From NCBI GenBank assembly GCA_035575135.1, contig DATLYE010000027.1:53577-117576 (forward strand): DNA of 64,000 bases, read 5' to 3'. Origin of the DNA: JANWXD01 sp035575135 (lineage in GTDB: Bacteria; Acidobacteriota; Terriglobia; Bryobacterales; Bryobacteraceae). The notes under the pieces are model-generated. The model ran no database searches. It was not told the origin of the DNA and was given only the letters and a program-made list of their open reading frames with translations. This document shows, piece after piece, positions 24,431 to 33,130 of the stretch. The translations under genes were made by a program, and so were the position numbers. Each line of letters starts with the position of its first letter. Position 1 is the stretch's first letter.

Positions 24431-24749
24431 ATAAGACTTTACCCTCCCTGACGGCCGGGTACTCGATCGTGCCGACGACCTTCTGGCGCCAGGCAAAATC
24501 TTCGGGACTGCTAACAATGATGTCAACGGGCAGACGTATATCGCGCAGGGCCACCCGAATTTCGACCTGTTTGTGGTGTTTCGATCCCTTGAACGGCATC
24601 ACCACGAGCAAGTCCACGTCGCTGTCCGGCCCCGCCTCGCCGCGGGCGTGCGATCCAAAGAGAATCACGCGTTCGGGGCGGAACTGGCGCACGATCCGCC
24701 GCACAATTCTCTGGATTTCGCGCTCGACGTTTGGAGTTTTCTTGCGCAT
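24417..24749 (-). CDS. MNT-type nucleotidyltransferase (antitoxin-like)
   Basis: A 110-residue minimal nucleotidyltransferase of the DNA polymerase beta superfamily. The signature FGSHARGEAGPDSDVDLLVV (residues 31-50) gives the GS loop and the two metal-binding aspartates of the SD-x-D motif. Such proteins pair with HEPN proteins; in characterised pairs the MNT AMPylates and silences the HEPN partner. The ATG at 24749 has a good ribosome-binding site (GAGGTGA, 24753-24759) that overlaps the TGA of the methylase remnant, and the end overlaps the HEPN gene. It is the only unbroken gene in the decayed island, so it may persist without a partner. Confidence 0.8.
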   Translation of the reverse strand: MRKKTPNVEREIQRIVRRIVRQFRPERVILFGSHARGEAGPDSDVDLLVVMPFKGSKHHKQVEIRVALRDIRLPVDIIVSSPEDFAWRQKVVGTIEYPAVREGKVLYAGS

Positions 24750-24754
24750 CTTCT

Positions 24755-25153
24755 TCACCTCGGCATGGCTGGCAGCACGGCCGGGGGCGGGCGCTTTTCT
24801 TCGCCCCCCTTGGATACAGGGCCGGCGCGGCGTTAGCCAGACGGAGGAAGTCCGGTGCCCGTTCGTGCTCCGCTTCAATCCAGTTGCGAGGCGAGTTGGT
24901 CCGCCCGCCAGCTTCCAACAGCATGGGGGCGTCAACCCGATCGAGCGTCGTGGCTTCCGGCTGGGCTGCCGGGGCGTTTTCAGAGACATCCATCCCGCTC
25001 CGCCAACTCTTGGCCTTCGTCCTCGCCACCAGCCGAGTTCTCTATGATACGGCCTTCCCACTTGGGCAGGTAGGTCCCGAGAGGCTGAGCGAACCGCCGA
25101 ACCACGTTGAACACTAGGCAGCAGCCCTTGCCGGCTTTGGGCGGCGTCCCCCT
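24755..25153 (-). pseudogene. DUF1156-like DNA methylase, C-terminal remnant
   Basis: Three frame-shifted pieces read like the C-terminal region of DUF1156 adenine-specific DNA methylases: VFNVVRRFAQPLG and LPKWEGRIIE near 25111-25040, then TTLDRVDAPMLLEAGGR and HERAPDFLRLANAAPALYPRG near 24975-24805, then GEEKR to PAMPR and TGA at 24755. The last shift is at a run of six G (24803-24808 on the plus strand as C6), where seven would restore the frame. The large catalytic part of the gene is absent. The family match is from memory of characteristic wording and needs a profile search. Confidence 0.5.
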
Positions 25154-25385
25154 CTAATCTTCCGCCGTTTCGTCATCGTCGGACGCTTCGCCCCAGCGAA
25201 GTCGCCGTTGGTGCTCTGGAGCGTCCACATTTCGGTCGCCATCGGCCAGGATCCCGTAACCGTGCAGCCCCCGGATCAGGCCGGAAAGCAGCGCCTTCCA
25301 GCCTTCCGGTGGTCGTGTGGGCGAAGACCACCGCGCCACTGCCATCCCCTCGCAGGAGACACGGCCCCGGGCGGCAGAATCGTGC
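25154..25385 (-). pseudogene. Unassigned coding remnant beside repeat copy 2
   Basis: One frame encodes a protein-like tail (KALLSGLIRGLHGYGILADGDRNVD region followed by an acidic end, ASDDDETAED) stopping at TAG 25154 and continuing in the same frame into the methylase remnant. I do not recognise it. Upstream it joins the duplicated 5' end of the FkbM-like gene. Confidence 0.3.
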
Positions 25386-25515
25386 CTTCGCCCCGGGCGG
25401 CAGGGCTGCGGTCAACCGCCGCACCAGGCGGGATTGCATGGCGCGGTTCAGAAACGCGTTGAGGTTCTCACGCCTATTATGCGCGAGCCCGGCGGGGTTG
25501 AACTCGTGAAATATT
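25386..25515 (-). pseudogene. 130-bp direct repeat, copy 2 (truncated duplicate of the FkbM-like gene 5' end)
   Basis: Gap-free duplicate of 23481-23610. The promoter box is kept, but the GTG start is now GAG (plus-strand 25467-25469), and similarity ends after about 28 codons (through ALPPGAKA), so it is a dead gene start. Confidence 0.8.
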
Positions 25516-25547
25516 CACCGCCCGGCGCCCGGCGCCGCAAATTCGTC

Positions 25548-25576
25548 TTGACAGGACTACGGACCTATGATTTATT
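25548..25576 (+). promoter_or_regulatory. Promoter of the Oar-like receptor operon
   Basis: A perfect TTGACA (25548-25553) and TTTATT (25571-25576) are separated by 17 bases. The leader before ATG 25703 is about 120 bases and ends in a purine-rich ribosome-binding sequence (GAGAGGGGCG). Confidence 0.55.
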
Positions 25577-25702
25577 TCCATTAGATCAGCACCGGCCAAC
25601 GATTCAGGAAGCTTTAACCAGGCTTATTTGCCGGCGTCAAGGTTGGTGCTGGTTGAGGCCGGCATCAGGCCGGGGAAATCGAATCCGAGAGGGGCGAAGC
25701 AC

Positions 25703-28700
25703 ATGAGCAACAAATACTTGTGGGCTACGGTCCTGGCAGCGGGGCTGCTGCTGGGGCAGGGCGAACGGGGAACCTTCAACGGCACGGTCACCGACCCGAG
25801 CGGCGCGGTCGTGCCCGGAGCCACCGTCAAGGCCGTCAACGTCGCCACCAACGTCGAAATCCAGGCGCAGACCACCAGCGCGGGCGTCTACCGGATGCCC
25901 TACTTGCCGCCCGGCACCTACCGGCTCACGGTCAGCGCGCCGGGCTTCAAGACGGCCGTCCGGGAGAACGTGGTGCTTTCCGTGGCTCAGACCCTCACGG
26001 TGGACTTCGCCCTCGAAGTCGGCGCAGTCACCGACACGGTCACGGTTTCCGCCGAGACGCCGCTGCTCGAAACCGGCACGGCGGAGATCGGCAGCTACGT
26101 CACCAAGAAGGAGTTCGACACCTGGCCCATCACGGTGGGCGACGGCAGGCGCCAGATCCAGCAGTTCATTTTTTCGAGCCTCCCCGGCACGGTGGGTGGC
26201 ACGTTCCTGGGCTCGATCAACGGCGGCCAGGGCTACACGCACGAGATTCTGATTGACGGCATCTCGATCGGCCGCATGGACCTGCAGGGAGGCTCCAACA
26301 ACGAGTTCAGCCCTTCGGCCGAGTCCGTCTCCGAGTTCAAGCTCCAGACGGGCATGACTTCGGCCCAGTACTCCGGCGGGCAGACGGCCGTGGCCAACTT
26401 CGCCACCAAGAGCGGAACCAACGAGCTCCACGGCACCGCCTACTACTACGTGCAAAACGACGCCTTCCGCGCCAACGGTTTCAACAACAACGCCGCGGGC
26501 ATCAAGCGCCAGCCGTTCAAGCAGCACAACTACGGCTACTCGGTCGGCGGCCCCATCTATTTCCCCAAGCTCTATGACGGCCGCAACCGGACGTTCTTCT
26601 TCCACAACTTCGAGCGAACCCAGCAGAAGAACTTCATCTCCACGTCCTTTTCCACTCTTCCGGTACCCGACTTCAAGCGCGGAGACTTCGCGCGCCTGTT
26701 TGACCCGGCCTTCACCGGCAATTCCCGCTCGGGCACGGCCCTGTCGCTGGCCGACGGAAGGACGGCGCGCTTCGGCGCCATCTACGACCCGGCCTCCACA
26801 CAGCTGGTCAACGGCGTGGCCAGCCGCGTACCGTTCCCGGGGAACGTGCTGCCAGCCAGCCGCTGGAGCCCCGTCAGCCGCAAGATCATCGAGGAGGTCG
26901 GCATTGACGATCCGCTGTTCAACACCATGTTGAACAACATCCCGGCCATCGGGACCTGCTGCCCCATCTTTGATGAGAAGATGCTCACGCTCAAAGGGGA
27001 CCACAATTTCAGCACCAGCCAGCGCATCATGCTCATGTTCAATCGCAACTTCCGGGAACGGAACAACTCGCCGGGAGGCCGCTGGGGCGTGCCGCCCGGG
27101 CGTCCCACGGGCGTCTACCAGCTCCAGAACACCCCCGGAACCATGGGCCGCTTCGCCTACGACGCGACCATTACGCCCACGCTTCTGAACCACTTCGCCG
27201 TCGGGTACAACCGTTTCGGAAACCTCAACCAGAGCGTGTATGTGGATCAGGACTGGCCCCAGAAGATCGGCATCCAGAATGTGCCCGGCACGCATTTCCC
27301 CGCGTTGATCTTCGGCGGGCAGCCGCACCAGGGGGGAGGCATCGGTGCGGGCGGCCGTCTGGGTTCCCAGTTGGCCGGAGGTTCCTATAACGGCTCGACC
27401 ATCTTTCAGAACGACACGACCTACGTCCGCGGCAAGCACAATGTAAAGTTCGGCTTCGAGCACCGGCGCTACTACTACAACACGCGGGGCCGGGGCAACG
27501 AATCCGGGACCTTCAATTTTTCGCCTAACCAGACCGCGCAGCCGGGCTTCCTGAGCGAAACCGGCCACTCCTTTGCCAGCTTCCTCTTGGGCGCCGTGGC
27601 GAGCACGAACCGCAGCGTCGTGGCGTCCTTCTTCGGCCACCGTTGGCGCAGCGTCGGCTTCTACGCGCAGGACGACTGGAAGGTCACGCGCAAGCTGACG
27701 CTGAACCTCGGCCTGCGCTGGGAAGTCATCGGCGGGCTCATCGAAGTCGCGGGCCGCATGTCGGGCGTGGATCTGAACAAACCCAACCCCGGCGCCGGCA
27801 ACCGCCCCGGCGCACTCGTCTTCGTGGATGAGCTCGGCCGGAAAGGTTTTCAGAACACTTACTGGCGACAGTTTGCACCCAAATTCGGCTTCGCCTACGC
27901 AATCAGCGACAAGCTGGTCATGCGCGGCGGCTACGGCATCAACAACTCGCCGCCGATCTCCAACGGTTTTGGCTTCGGCGGAACACTCGGCTACAACGGC
28001 AGCATCTCCCGCAGCGCCGCCAACGTGCAACTGCGCTTCCCCGAAGATCCGGTCATGTTTCTGCACGACCGCTACCCGGACTTTACCGGAACGCTGCCCA
28101 ACAAGAGCCCCACGCTCGCCAACGGCCTCGGCACCAGCTACACGGCGCCCGACTCCAACCGCCTGCCGTACGTGCAGAACTGGAGCTTCGGTTTCCAGTA
28201 CCAGTTGCCGGCCTACACAGTGCTCGAGGTCAACTACATCGGCAACAAGGGCACGCGGCTGATGGCCTGGGGCTTCGACAACCTCAACGCCGTGCCCTTC
28301 GACGTGATTCCGCGCTACGGCGACCTGCTTCCGCGACCCTGGACCGCCGCCTCGGGCGTGCCCCAGCCCTATCCGGGCTTCACCGGCACCGTGCTCCAGG
28401 CGCTACGGCCCTACCCGCAATACACCGGCATCAGCCCCGCCTTCCCCAACTTCGGCTGGTCGAGTTACCACTCGCTTCAGGTTCAGGCCACGCGCCACTG
28501 GCGGGGAGGATTCTCGCTGCTTGCGGCTTACACCTTTTCGAAGTCCATGGCCTTGGCCGATACTGCGATTGACTCCGAAAGCGTCGCGGACGTCTTCAAC
28601 CGCCGCCTGGAGCGCGCCATCACGCAGTTCCACTACCCGCACTACGCCAAGATCACCTGGATCTATGAGCTGCCGATCGGCCCGGGCAAGTTGATCGACG

Positions 28701-29221
28701 TCGGCGGCGTTGCGGGCAAGATCATCGGCGGGTGGCAGCTGACGGGCATCCATCAGTTCCGCAGCGGCGCTCCGATTTCGATCGGCACGGGCGGCATCAA
28801 CAACCCGCTCGGCGCCGCCAGGCCGGATTACGTGCTGGGGCAGGCCATCATCGCCAACCGCAATGCTCCGATCAATTTCCGCGGCGTATCGGGCGGGACG
28901 GCTTACCTGAACCGCAACGCCTTCGCCAATCCGCCTGTTTTCCCGGGCGGCCAGAACGTGGTGCAGCGGTTCGGCACGCTGGGACCAGTGCTGCCCAACA
29001 TCCGGGATGCCCACTTCACCTACGAAGACCTGGGCATCTACAAGCAGTTCGTCTTTGACGAGCAGCGTTCCTTCGAGATCCGCGGCACGTTCCTGAACCC
29101 GTTCAACCGGCACGGCCGCGGGGGGCTGGTTACCAGCATCACCAACCCGTTCTTCGGCCAGTTTACAGGGCAGCAGATCGGCGGACGGAACATCGAGCTT
29201 TCGGCGCGCGTCACGTTCTGA
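25703..29221 (+). CDS. Oar-like TonB-dependent-receptor-type outer-membrane protein
   Basis: 1172 residues from ATG 25703. A signal peptide (residues 1-19) is followed by a carboxypeptidase-regulatory/Cna-B-like domain (about 24-115: GTFNGTVTDPSGAVVPGATV, TTSAGVYRMPYLPPGTYRLTV). Then come a plug domain (about 140-260) with ILIDGISIG and a beta-barrel with many aromatic strands, ending in the outer-membrane sorting residue Phe (SARVTF). This architecture is abundant in acidobacteria and myxobacteria (Oar) and probably imports or binds large glycan or peptide ligands. It lacks an obvious TonB box. The stop overlaps the ATG of the TPR gene (TGATG), a pairing that suggests joint function. The in-frame extension to 25628 is rejected because the signal peptide begins at 25703. 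Confidence 0.9.
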   Translation: MSNKYLWATVLAAGLLLGQGERGTFNGTVTDPSGAVVPGATVKAVNVATNVEIQAQTTSAGVYRMPYLPPGTYRLTVSAPGFKTAVRENVVLSVAQTLTVDFALEVGAVTDTVTVSAETPLLETGTAEIGSYVTKKEFDTWPITVGDGRRQIQQFIFSSLPGTVGGTFLGSINGGQGYTHEILIDGISIGRMDLQGGSNNEFSPSAESVSEFKLQTGMTSAQYSGGQTAVANFATKSGTNELHGTAYYYVQNDAFRANGFNNNAAGIKRQPFKQHNYGYSVGGPIYFPKLYDGRNRTFFFHNFERTQQKNFISTSFSTLPVPDFKRGDFARLFDPAFTGNSRSGTALSLADGRTARFGAIYDPASTQLVNGVASRVPFPGNVLPASRWSPVSRKIIEEVGIDDPLFNTMLNNIPAIGTCCPIFDEKMLTLKGDHNFSTSQRIMLMFNRNFRERNNSPGGRWGVPPGRPTGVYQLQNTPGTMGRFAYDATITPTLLNHFAVGYNRFGNLNQSVYVDQDWPQKIGIQNVPGTHFPALIFGGQPHQGGGIGAGGRLGSQLAGGSYNGSTIFQNDTTYVRGKHNVKFGFEHRRYYYNTRGRGNESGTFNFSPNQTAQPGFLSETGHSFASFLLGAVASTNRSVVASFFGHRWRSVGFYAQDDWKVTRKLTLNLGLRWEVIGGLIEVAGRMSGVDLNKPNPGAGNRPGALVFVDELGRKGFQNTYWRQFAPKFGFAYAISDKLVMRGGYGINNSPPISNGFGFGGTLGYNGSISRSAANVQLRFPEDPVMFLHDRYPDFTGTLPNKSPTLANGLGTSYTAPDSNRLPYVQNWSFGFQYQLPAYTVLEVNYIGNKGTRLMAWGFDNLNAVPFDVIPRYGDLLPRPWTAASGVPQPYPGFTGTVLQALRPYPQYTGISPAFPNFGWSSYHSLQVQATRHWRGGFSLLAAYTFSKSMALADTAIDSESVADVFNRRLERAITQFHYPHYAKITWIYELPIGPGKLIDVGGVAGKIIGGWQLTGIHQFRSGAPISIGTGGINNPLGAARPDYVLGQAIIANRNAPINFRGVSGGTAYLNRNAFANPPVFPGGQNVVQRFGTLGPVLPNIRDAHFTYEDLGIYKQFVFDEQRSFEIRGTFLNPFNRHGRGGLVTSITNPFFGQFTGQQIGGRNIELSARVTF

Positions 29222-30012
29222 TGTTGCTGGCACTCGCAGGCGTCCTGGCATGGCAAGCCGTGCCGGGCGCCTGTGAGACGCACTTGAAAGGCGCTCGCGC
29301 CGCCTTTGAGGCCCGCCGCTTTCCAGACGCGGCCGCGGAGTTCCGAAAGGCGCTCGAGGTTTGCACGCACCGCAGCTCGGTGCTGGTGCCGCTCGCGCAG
29401 GTGGAATATCTCTTAGGCGACGCCCAGGCAGCCGAAGCACACCTGCTCGAGGCCGTCCGGGAGGATCCAGGCAATACGCAGGCCTCCTACGCGCTCGGAC
29501 GGATCTACTACGAGCAGAATCGCTTCCCCGCTGCGATTGAACAGCTCCAACGCGTGCTCGAGCTCGAGCCCGCCAACTACCGGGCCCATAACGCGCTCGC
29601 CCTCTGCTATGACGCCGTGCGGCGCGACAGTGACGCGCTGCGGCACTTCTACCGGGCCCTCGACCTCGTGCACAAAGACCATCCCGAATACGACACCGTT
29701 TACGCGGACTTTGCCGAATTCTTTCTCCGCCGCGACCAGTTCGAGAAGGCCTTCCAACTGAGCGCGGAAGCGGCCCAGCGAAATCCGGCTTCGCCGCGGA
29801 ACTTCTTTCTCACGGGGAAGGCCCTCGTGCGGCTCGGCAAACATGACCTGAGCCTGCGCTGGTTCGAGGAGGCCGTGCGCCTCGATCCCGGTTACGCAGA
29901 AGCCTGGTACGCCCTGGCGCAGGCATACCGCAAACTGGGTAAGGAACCAGAGGCCCGCCGCGCACTCGCCCGCTTTGAGGAAACACGCAGGAGTCCGCGC
30001 GCGCGGCGATGA
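29221..30012 (+). CDS. Exported TPR-repeat protein
   Basis: 263 residues. A short signal peptide (MLLALAGVLAWQAVPGACE) precedes about six tetratricopeptide repeats of 34 residues (for example ASYALGRIYYEQNRFPAAIEQLQRVLELEPANYRAHN and AWYALAQAYRKLGKEPEARRALARFEE). TPR proteins act as protein-interaction scaffolds. Coupling by an overlapping stop/start to the Oar-like receptor suggests a periplasmic accessory to that transporter. The basic tail (RRSPRARR) is unremarkable. Confidence 0.85.
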   Translation: MLLALAGVLAWQAVPGACETHLKGARAAFEARRFPDAAAEFRKALEVCTHRSSVLVPLAQVEYLLGDAQAAEAHLLEAVREDPGNTQASYALGRIYYEQNRFPAAIEQLQRVLELEPANYRAHNALALCYDAVRRDSDALRHFYRALDLVHKDHPEYDTVYADFAEFFLRRDQFEKAFQLSAEAAQRNPASPRNFFLTGKALVRLGKHDLSLRWFEEAVRLDPGYAEAWYALAQAYRKLGKEPEARRALARFEETRRSPRARR

Positions 30013-30097
30013 GGGCGGTAACCGGGGCCGGCCGCGGCTGTGTGCTACCCTCAGGCTGTAGCCTGTAGCTGAGATTCGGCCGCGAAAGGATTCTCCC

Positions 30098-32176
30098 TTG
30101 CCCGTACCCCCGTTTCCTGTCGAAAGAGGGCGTCCCCATCCGCTCGGAGCTGACGTCACACCGGAAGGCGTGAACTTTTCTCTGTTTTCCGCCCACGCAA
30201 CCGGCGTCGAACTGCTGCTGTTTGAGACCTGCGATGCTCCCCAACCTTACCAGACCATCCGGCTCGACCCGTACGCAAACAAGAGTTTCCATTTCTGGCA
30301 CGTGTTCGTGCGGGGTCTCCGGCCTCCGGCCCACTACGCCTACCGCCTGGACGGCCCCTGGGATCCTTCCGCCGGCCACCGCTTCAATCGCCGCAAAGTT
30401 CTCATTGACCCGTACGCCCGCGGAAACACCGATGCGCTCTGGAGTCGCGCCGCCGCCTGCACCGCAGAGGACAACCTCGCCACCTCCATGCGTTCGGTCG
30501 CCGTGGACTCATCCGGCTATGACTGGGAAGGGGACGCTCCGCTGCGCCGTCCCATGAACGAAACCATCATCTACGAAATGCACGTCCGCGGATTCACGGC
30601 CTCCCCGACCTCCGGTGTGCGGCATCCCGGTACGTTTGCAGGCATCGTCGAGAAAATCCCCTACTTCGAGGAGCTCGGAATCACGGCGGTGGAACTGATG
30701 CCCGTTTTCGACTTCGACATCAAGGAGCCCCTGCGCGTCGTCGAGGGGGTGCCGCTCCATAACTATTGGGGCTACAGCTCGTTGAGTTTCTTTGCCCCGC
30801 AGTCGGCCTACTGCGTCTGGCCCGAAGAGGGGCGCCACGCCACCGAGTTCCGGGACATGGTCAAGGCCCTGCACCGGGCTGGCATCGAGCTCATCCTGGA
30901 CGTCGTCTTCAACCACAGCGACGAAGGAAACCATCTTGGTCCCACGTTTTCCTTTCGAGGACTGGATAACCGGACTTACTATCTGCTCGTGCCATGGGAC
31001 AAGCAATACTATCTTGACTTTACGGGCTGCGGGAACACGCTAAATTGCAATCATCCCATCGTGCAAAAGCTCATCGTTGAATCCCTGCGCTACTGGGTGC
31101 GGGAAATGCACGTAGACGGCTTCCGGTTCGATCTGGCTTCGGTGTTCGTCCGCGGGCAGGACGGTGCGCCCCTGCCCACTCCTCCTTTGGTTTGGCAGAT
31201 CGAGCTCGACGAAGCGCTGGCCGAGGCCAAGGTGATCGCAGAAGCCTGGGATGCCGCAGGCCTCTATCAAGTGGGCCATTTTCCCGGAGACCGCTGGGCG
31301 GAATGGAACGGGCGGTTTCGCGACGACGTGCGCCGCTTTGTACGGGGCGATCCGGGGCTCCTCGGCGCGATCGCCTCCCGCATCGGCGGCAGCGCCGACA
31401 TCTACGAGCGCCAGGGTGAGCTCCCGATCAACAGCATCAACTTCGTCACGTGTCACGACGGCTTCACGCTCAACGACCTGGTCTCGTATAACCAGAAGCA
31501 CAACGAAGCCAACGGCGAGGACAACCGCGACGGTTCCAACGAAAATCTGAGCTGGAACTGCGGCGTCGAGGGGCCCTCGGAGGCGCCGGAGGTGGAGGCG
31601 CTCCGCGCCCGCCAGATCCGCAATTTCGCCGCCATCCTGCTGCTTTCTCGCGGCGTTCCCATGCTACTCATGGGCGATGAAGTGCGCCGCACCCAGCACG
31701 GCAACAACAATGCCTATTGCCAGGACGGCCCGCTGAGCTGGTTCGACTGGGACCTGCTCGAACGTCACGCCGATATCCTGCGTTTCTTCCGCCTGATGAT
31801 TGCCTTCCGCAAGCGCCACTCGACCTTCCAGCGCGGCCGTTTCTTTACCGGGCAGCTGGATGAACGGGGCATCGCCGACGTGGCCTGGCACGGCACCAAA
31901 CTGGGTAAACCGGGCTTCGCCGATCCTTACGGGCGCGCCCTGGCGTTCACGCTCGGCGGTTCCCAGAGCGAGCCGGACCTCCACGTGATGATGAACATGT
32001 ACTGGGAGCCGCTCGAGTTCGAAGTCCCGCAGATCCCCGGCCGCAGGTGGCATAAGGCCATTGACACGGCGGCCGCCCCGCCGGAGGACATCTTCGAAGC
32101 CGGCGAGGAGCCGGCTTTCGATTCCAGCCGGTGCATGGTGACTCCGCGTAGCATCACCGTACTGCTGGCGCGGTAG
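30098..32176 (+). CDS. glgX: Glycogen debranching enzyme (isoamylase type)
   Basis: 692 residues, GH13_11-type. An N-terminal CBM48-like domain (GRPHPLGADVTPEGVNFSLFSAHATGVELLLF) precedes the (beta/alpha)8 barrel with the conserved regions DVVFNHS (I), GFRFDLAS with the catalytic nucleophile Asp (II), VIAEAWDAAG with the acid/base Glu (III) and FVTCHDG (IV). It hydrolyses alpha-1,6 branches in glycogen limit dextrins. The start is TTG 30098 with AAAGGA nine bases ahead; no ATG fits the conserved N-terminus. No other glycogen genes are adjacent. Confidence 0.93.
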   Translation: MPVPPFPVERGRPHPLGADVTPEGVNFSLFSAHATGVELLLFETCDAPQPYQTIRLDPYANKSFHFWHVFVRGLRPPAHYAYRLDGPWDPSAGHRFNRRKVLIDPYARGNTDALWSRAAACTAEDNLATSMRSVAVDSSGYDWEGDAPLRRPMNETIIYEMHVRGFTASPTSGVRHPGTFAGIVEKIPYFEELGITAVELMPVFDFDIKEPLRVVEGVPLHNYWGYSSLSFFAPQSAYCVWPEEGRHATEFRDMVKALHRAGIELILDVVFNHSDEGNHLGPTFSFRGLDNRTYYLLVPWDKQYYLDFTGCGNTLNCNHPIVQKLIVESLRYWVREMHVDGFRFDLASVFVRGQDGAPLPTPPLVWQIELDEALAEAKVIAEAWDAAGLYQVGHFPGDRWAEWNGRFRDDVRRFVRGDPGLLGAIASRIGGSADIYERQGELPINSINFVTCHDGFTLNDLVSYNQKHNEANGEDNRDGSNENLSWNCGVEGPSEAPEVEALRARQIRNFAAILLLSRGVPMLLMGDEVRRTQHGNNNAYCQDGPLSWFDWDLLERHADILRFFRLMIAFRKRHSTFQRGRFFTGQLDERGIADVAWHGTKLGKPGFADPYGRALAFTLGGSQSEPDLHVMMNMYWEPLEFEVPQIPGRRWHKAIDTAAAPPEDIFEAGEEPAFDSSRCMVTPRSITVLLAR

Positions 32177-32210
32177 CGCAACCCGCTGCCGCCCGACCGC
32201 CGGACGGTAT

Positions 32211-33110
32211 TTATCGAGGTTCCAGAAGCGAGTAGCTCACGAAAGCAAGCCGCTTGCCGTCGGGCGACCACGAGTTGACATTGATCGTGCCCTGGCCGCC
32301 GAACAGCCGCGCGATGACCTCGATCGTTCCGGCGGCGCTGCCGCCCGGAAGCGGCATCCTCCGCAACAGCACGTTGCGGTTGGGCGGATGGCCCTGCGTT
32401 CCCTTCTCGTAGGACAGAAACACGAGCCACCGGCCGTCGGGAGAGGGATGGGGGAACCAGTCCTCCCACTCGTCGCTGGTGATGCGCTGGGCATGCACGT
32501 CGCCTTCTCCGGCCCCCGTCGCGGGGATCCGCCAGATGTCCCAACTGCCGGAGCGGTCCGAGTTGAAATAGATCCACTGTCCGTCCGGCGAATAGTCAGG
32601 ACCGTCGTCATAGCCGGGGTGAACGGTCAGCCGCTTCTCCTCGCCGCCTTCGACGGAAATTGCGTAGAGATCGAAGTTTTTGTCGCGCTCGGCGCAATAG
32701 ACCAGCGTTCGCCCGTCCGGCGACCAGCCGTGATAGTAACTGGGGCGCCTGGAAGTCAGCTGGCGCGGCTCGCCTCCGCTGGAGGGAAGCAGGTAAATAT
32801 GTCCGGCGGAGATCGCGAACCATTTGCCGTCCGGTGAGATCCCGTGGTCGTTGTTGATTCCGGTGACCGATCCTGTGGGCACAAGTTGCGGTTCGCCGCC
32901 CGCAACAGGCAGCTTCCAGAGCTTGCCCTCCGAGTTCAGCAACAGATACGTGCCGTCCGGAGACCAGTTGGGAGCTTCGAACAACCGGGGCGCACTGTAG
33001 AGGACGCGCTGGTCGCGGCCGTCGGCTGAGATGATCGTCACGTGACTCCGCACCGGCGCCCTGGGCTGTGCCAGAAGACAAATCGGAAGCAGAAGCCAGG
33101 CGGCGCGCAT
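32211..33110 (-). CDS. Exported PD40/TolB-like beta-propeller protein
   Basis: 299 residues. The signal peptide (MRAAWLLLPICLLAQ) is followed by about six WD40-like beta-propeller (PD40) blades marked by repeated NWSPDGTYLL, GISPDGKWFA, GWSPDGRTLVY, DYSPDGQWIYFNSDRSGSWDIW and SPDGRWLVFLSYE. Function is probably binding in the periplasm; no catalytic domain is attached. ATG 33110 is preceded by TATAAT ending 6 bases upstream and no Shine-Dalgarno, so the message is probably leaderless, and the long in-frame upstream extension is rejected. Confidence 0.85.
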   Translation of the reverse strand: MRAAWLLLPICLLAQPRAPVRSHVTIISADGRDQRVLYSAPRLFEAPNWSPDGTYLLLNSEGKLWKLPVAGGEPQLVPTGSVTGINNDHGISPDGKWFAISAGHIYLLPSSGGEPRQLTSRRPSYYHGWSPDGRTLVYCAERDKNFDLYAISVEGGEEKRLTVHPGYDDGPDYSPDGQWIYFNSDRSGSWDIWRIPATGAGEGDVHAQRITSDEWEDWFPHPSPDGRWLVFLSYEKGTQGHPPNRNVLLRRMPLPGGSAAGTIEVIARLFGGQGTINVNSWSPDGKRLAFVSYSLLEPR

Positions 33111-33116
33111 GAGGAG

Positions 33117-33122
33117 ATTATA
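33117..33122 (-). promoter_or_regulatory. -10 box (TATAAT) of leaderless beta-propeller gene
   Basis: Minus-strand CCGTATAATC, box ending 6 bases before ATG 33110, the same arrangement and flanks as the sulfatase promoter at 12976-12981. Confidence 0.6.
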
Positions 33123-33130
33123 CGGTTTCT

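Noticed and set aside
25637..28066. An 809-residue open frame on the minus strand opposite the Oar-like gene
   Set aside because: Low-complexity, no domain signature, and the plus-strand gene has all features of a real outer-membrane protein; it is a shadow caused by high GC.
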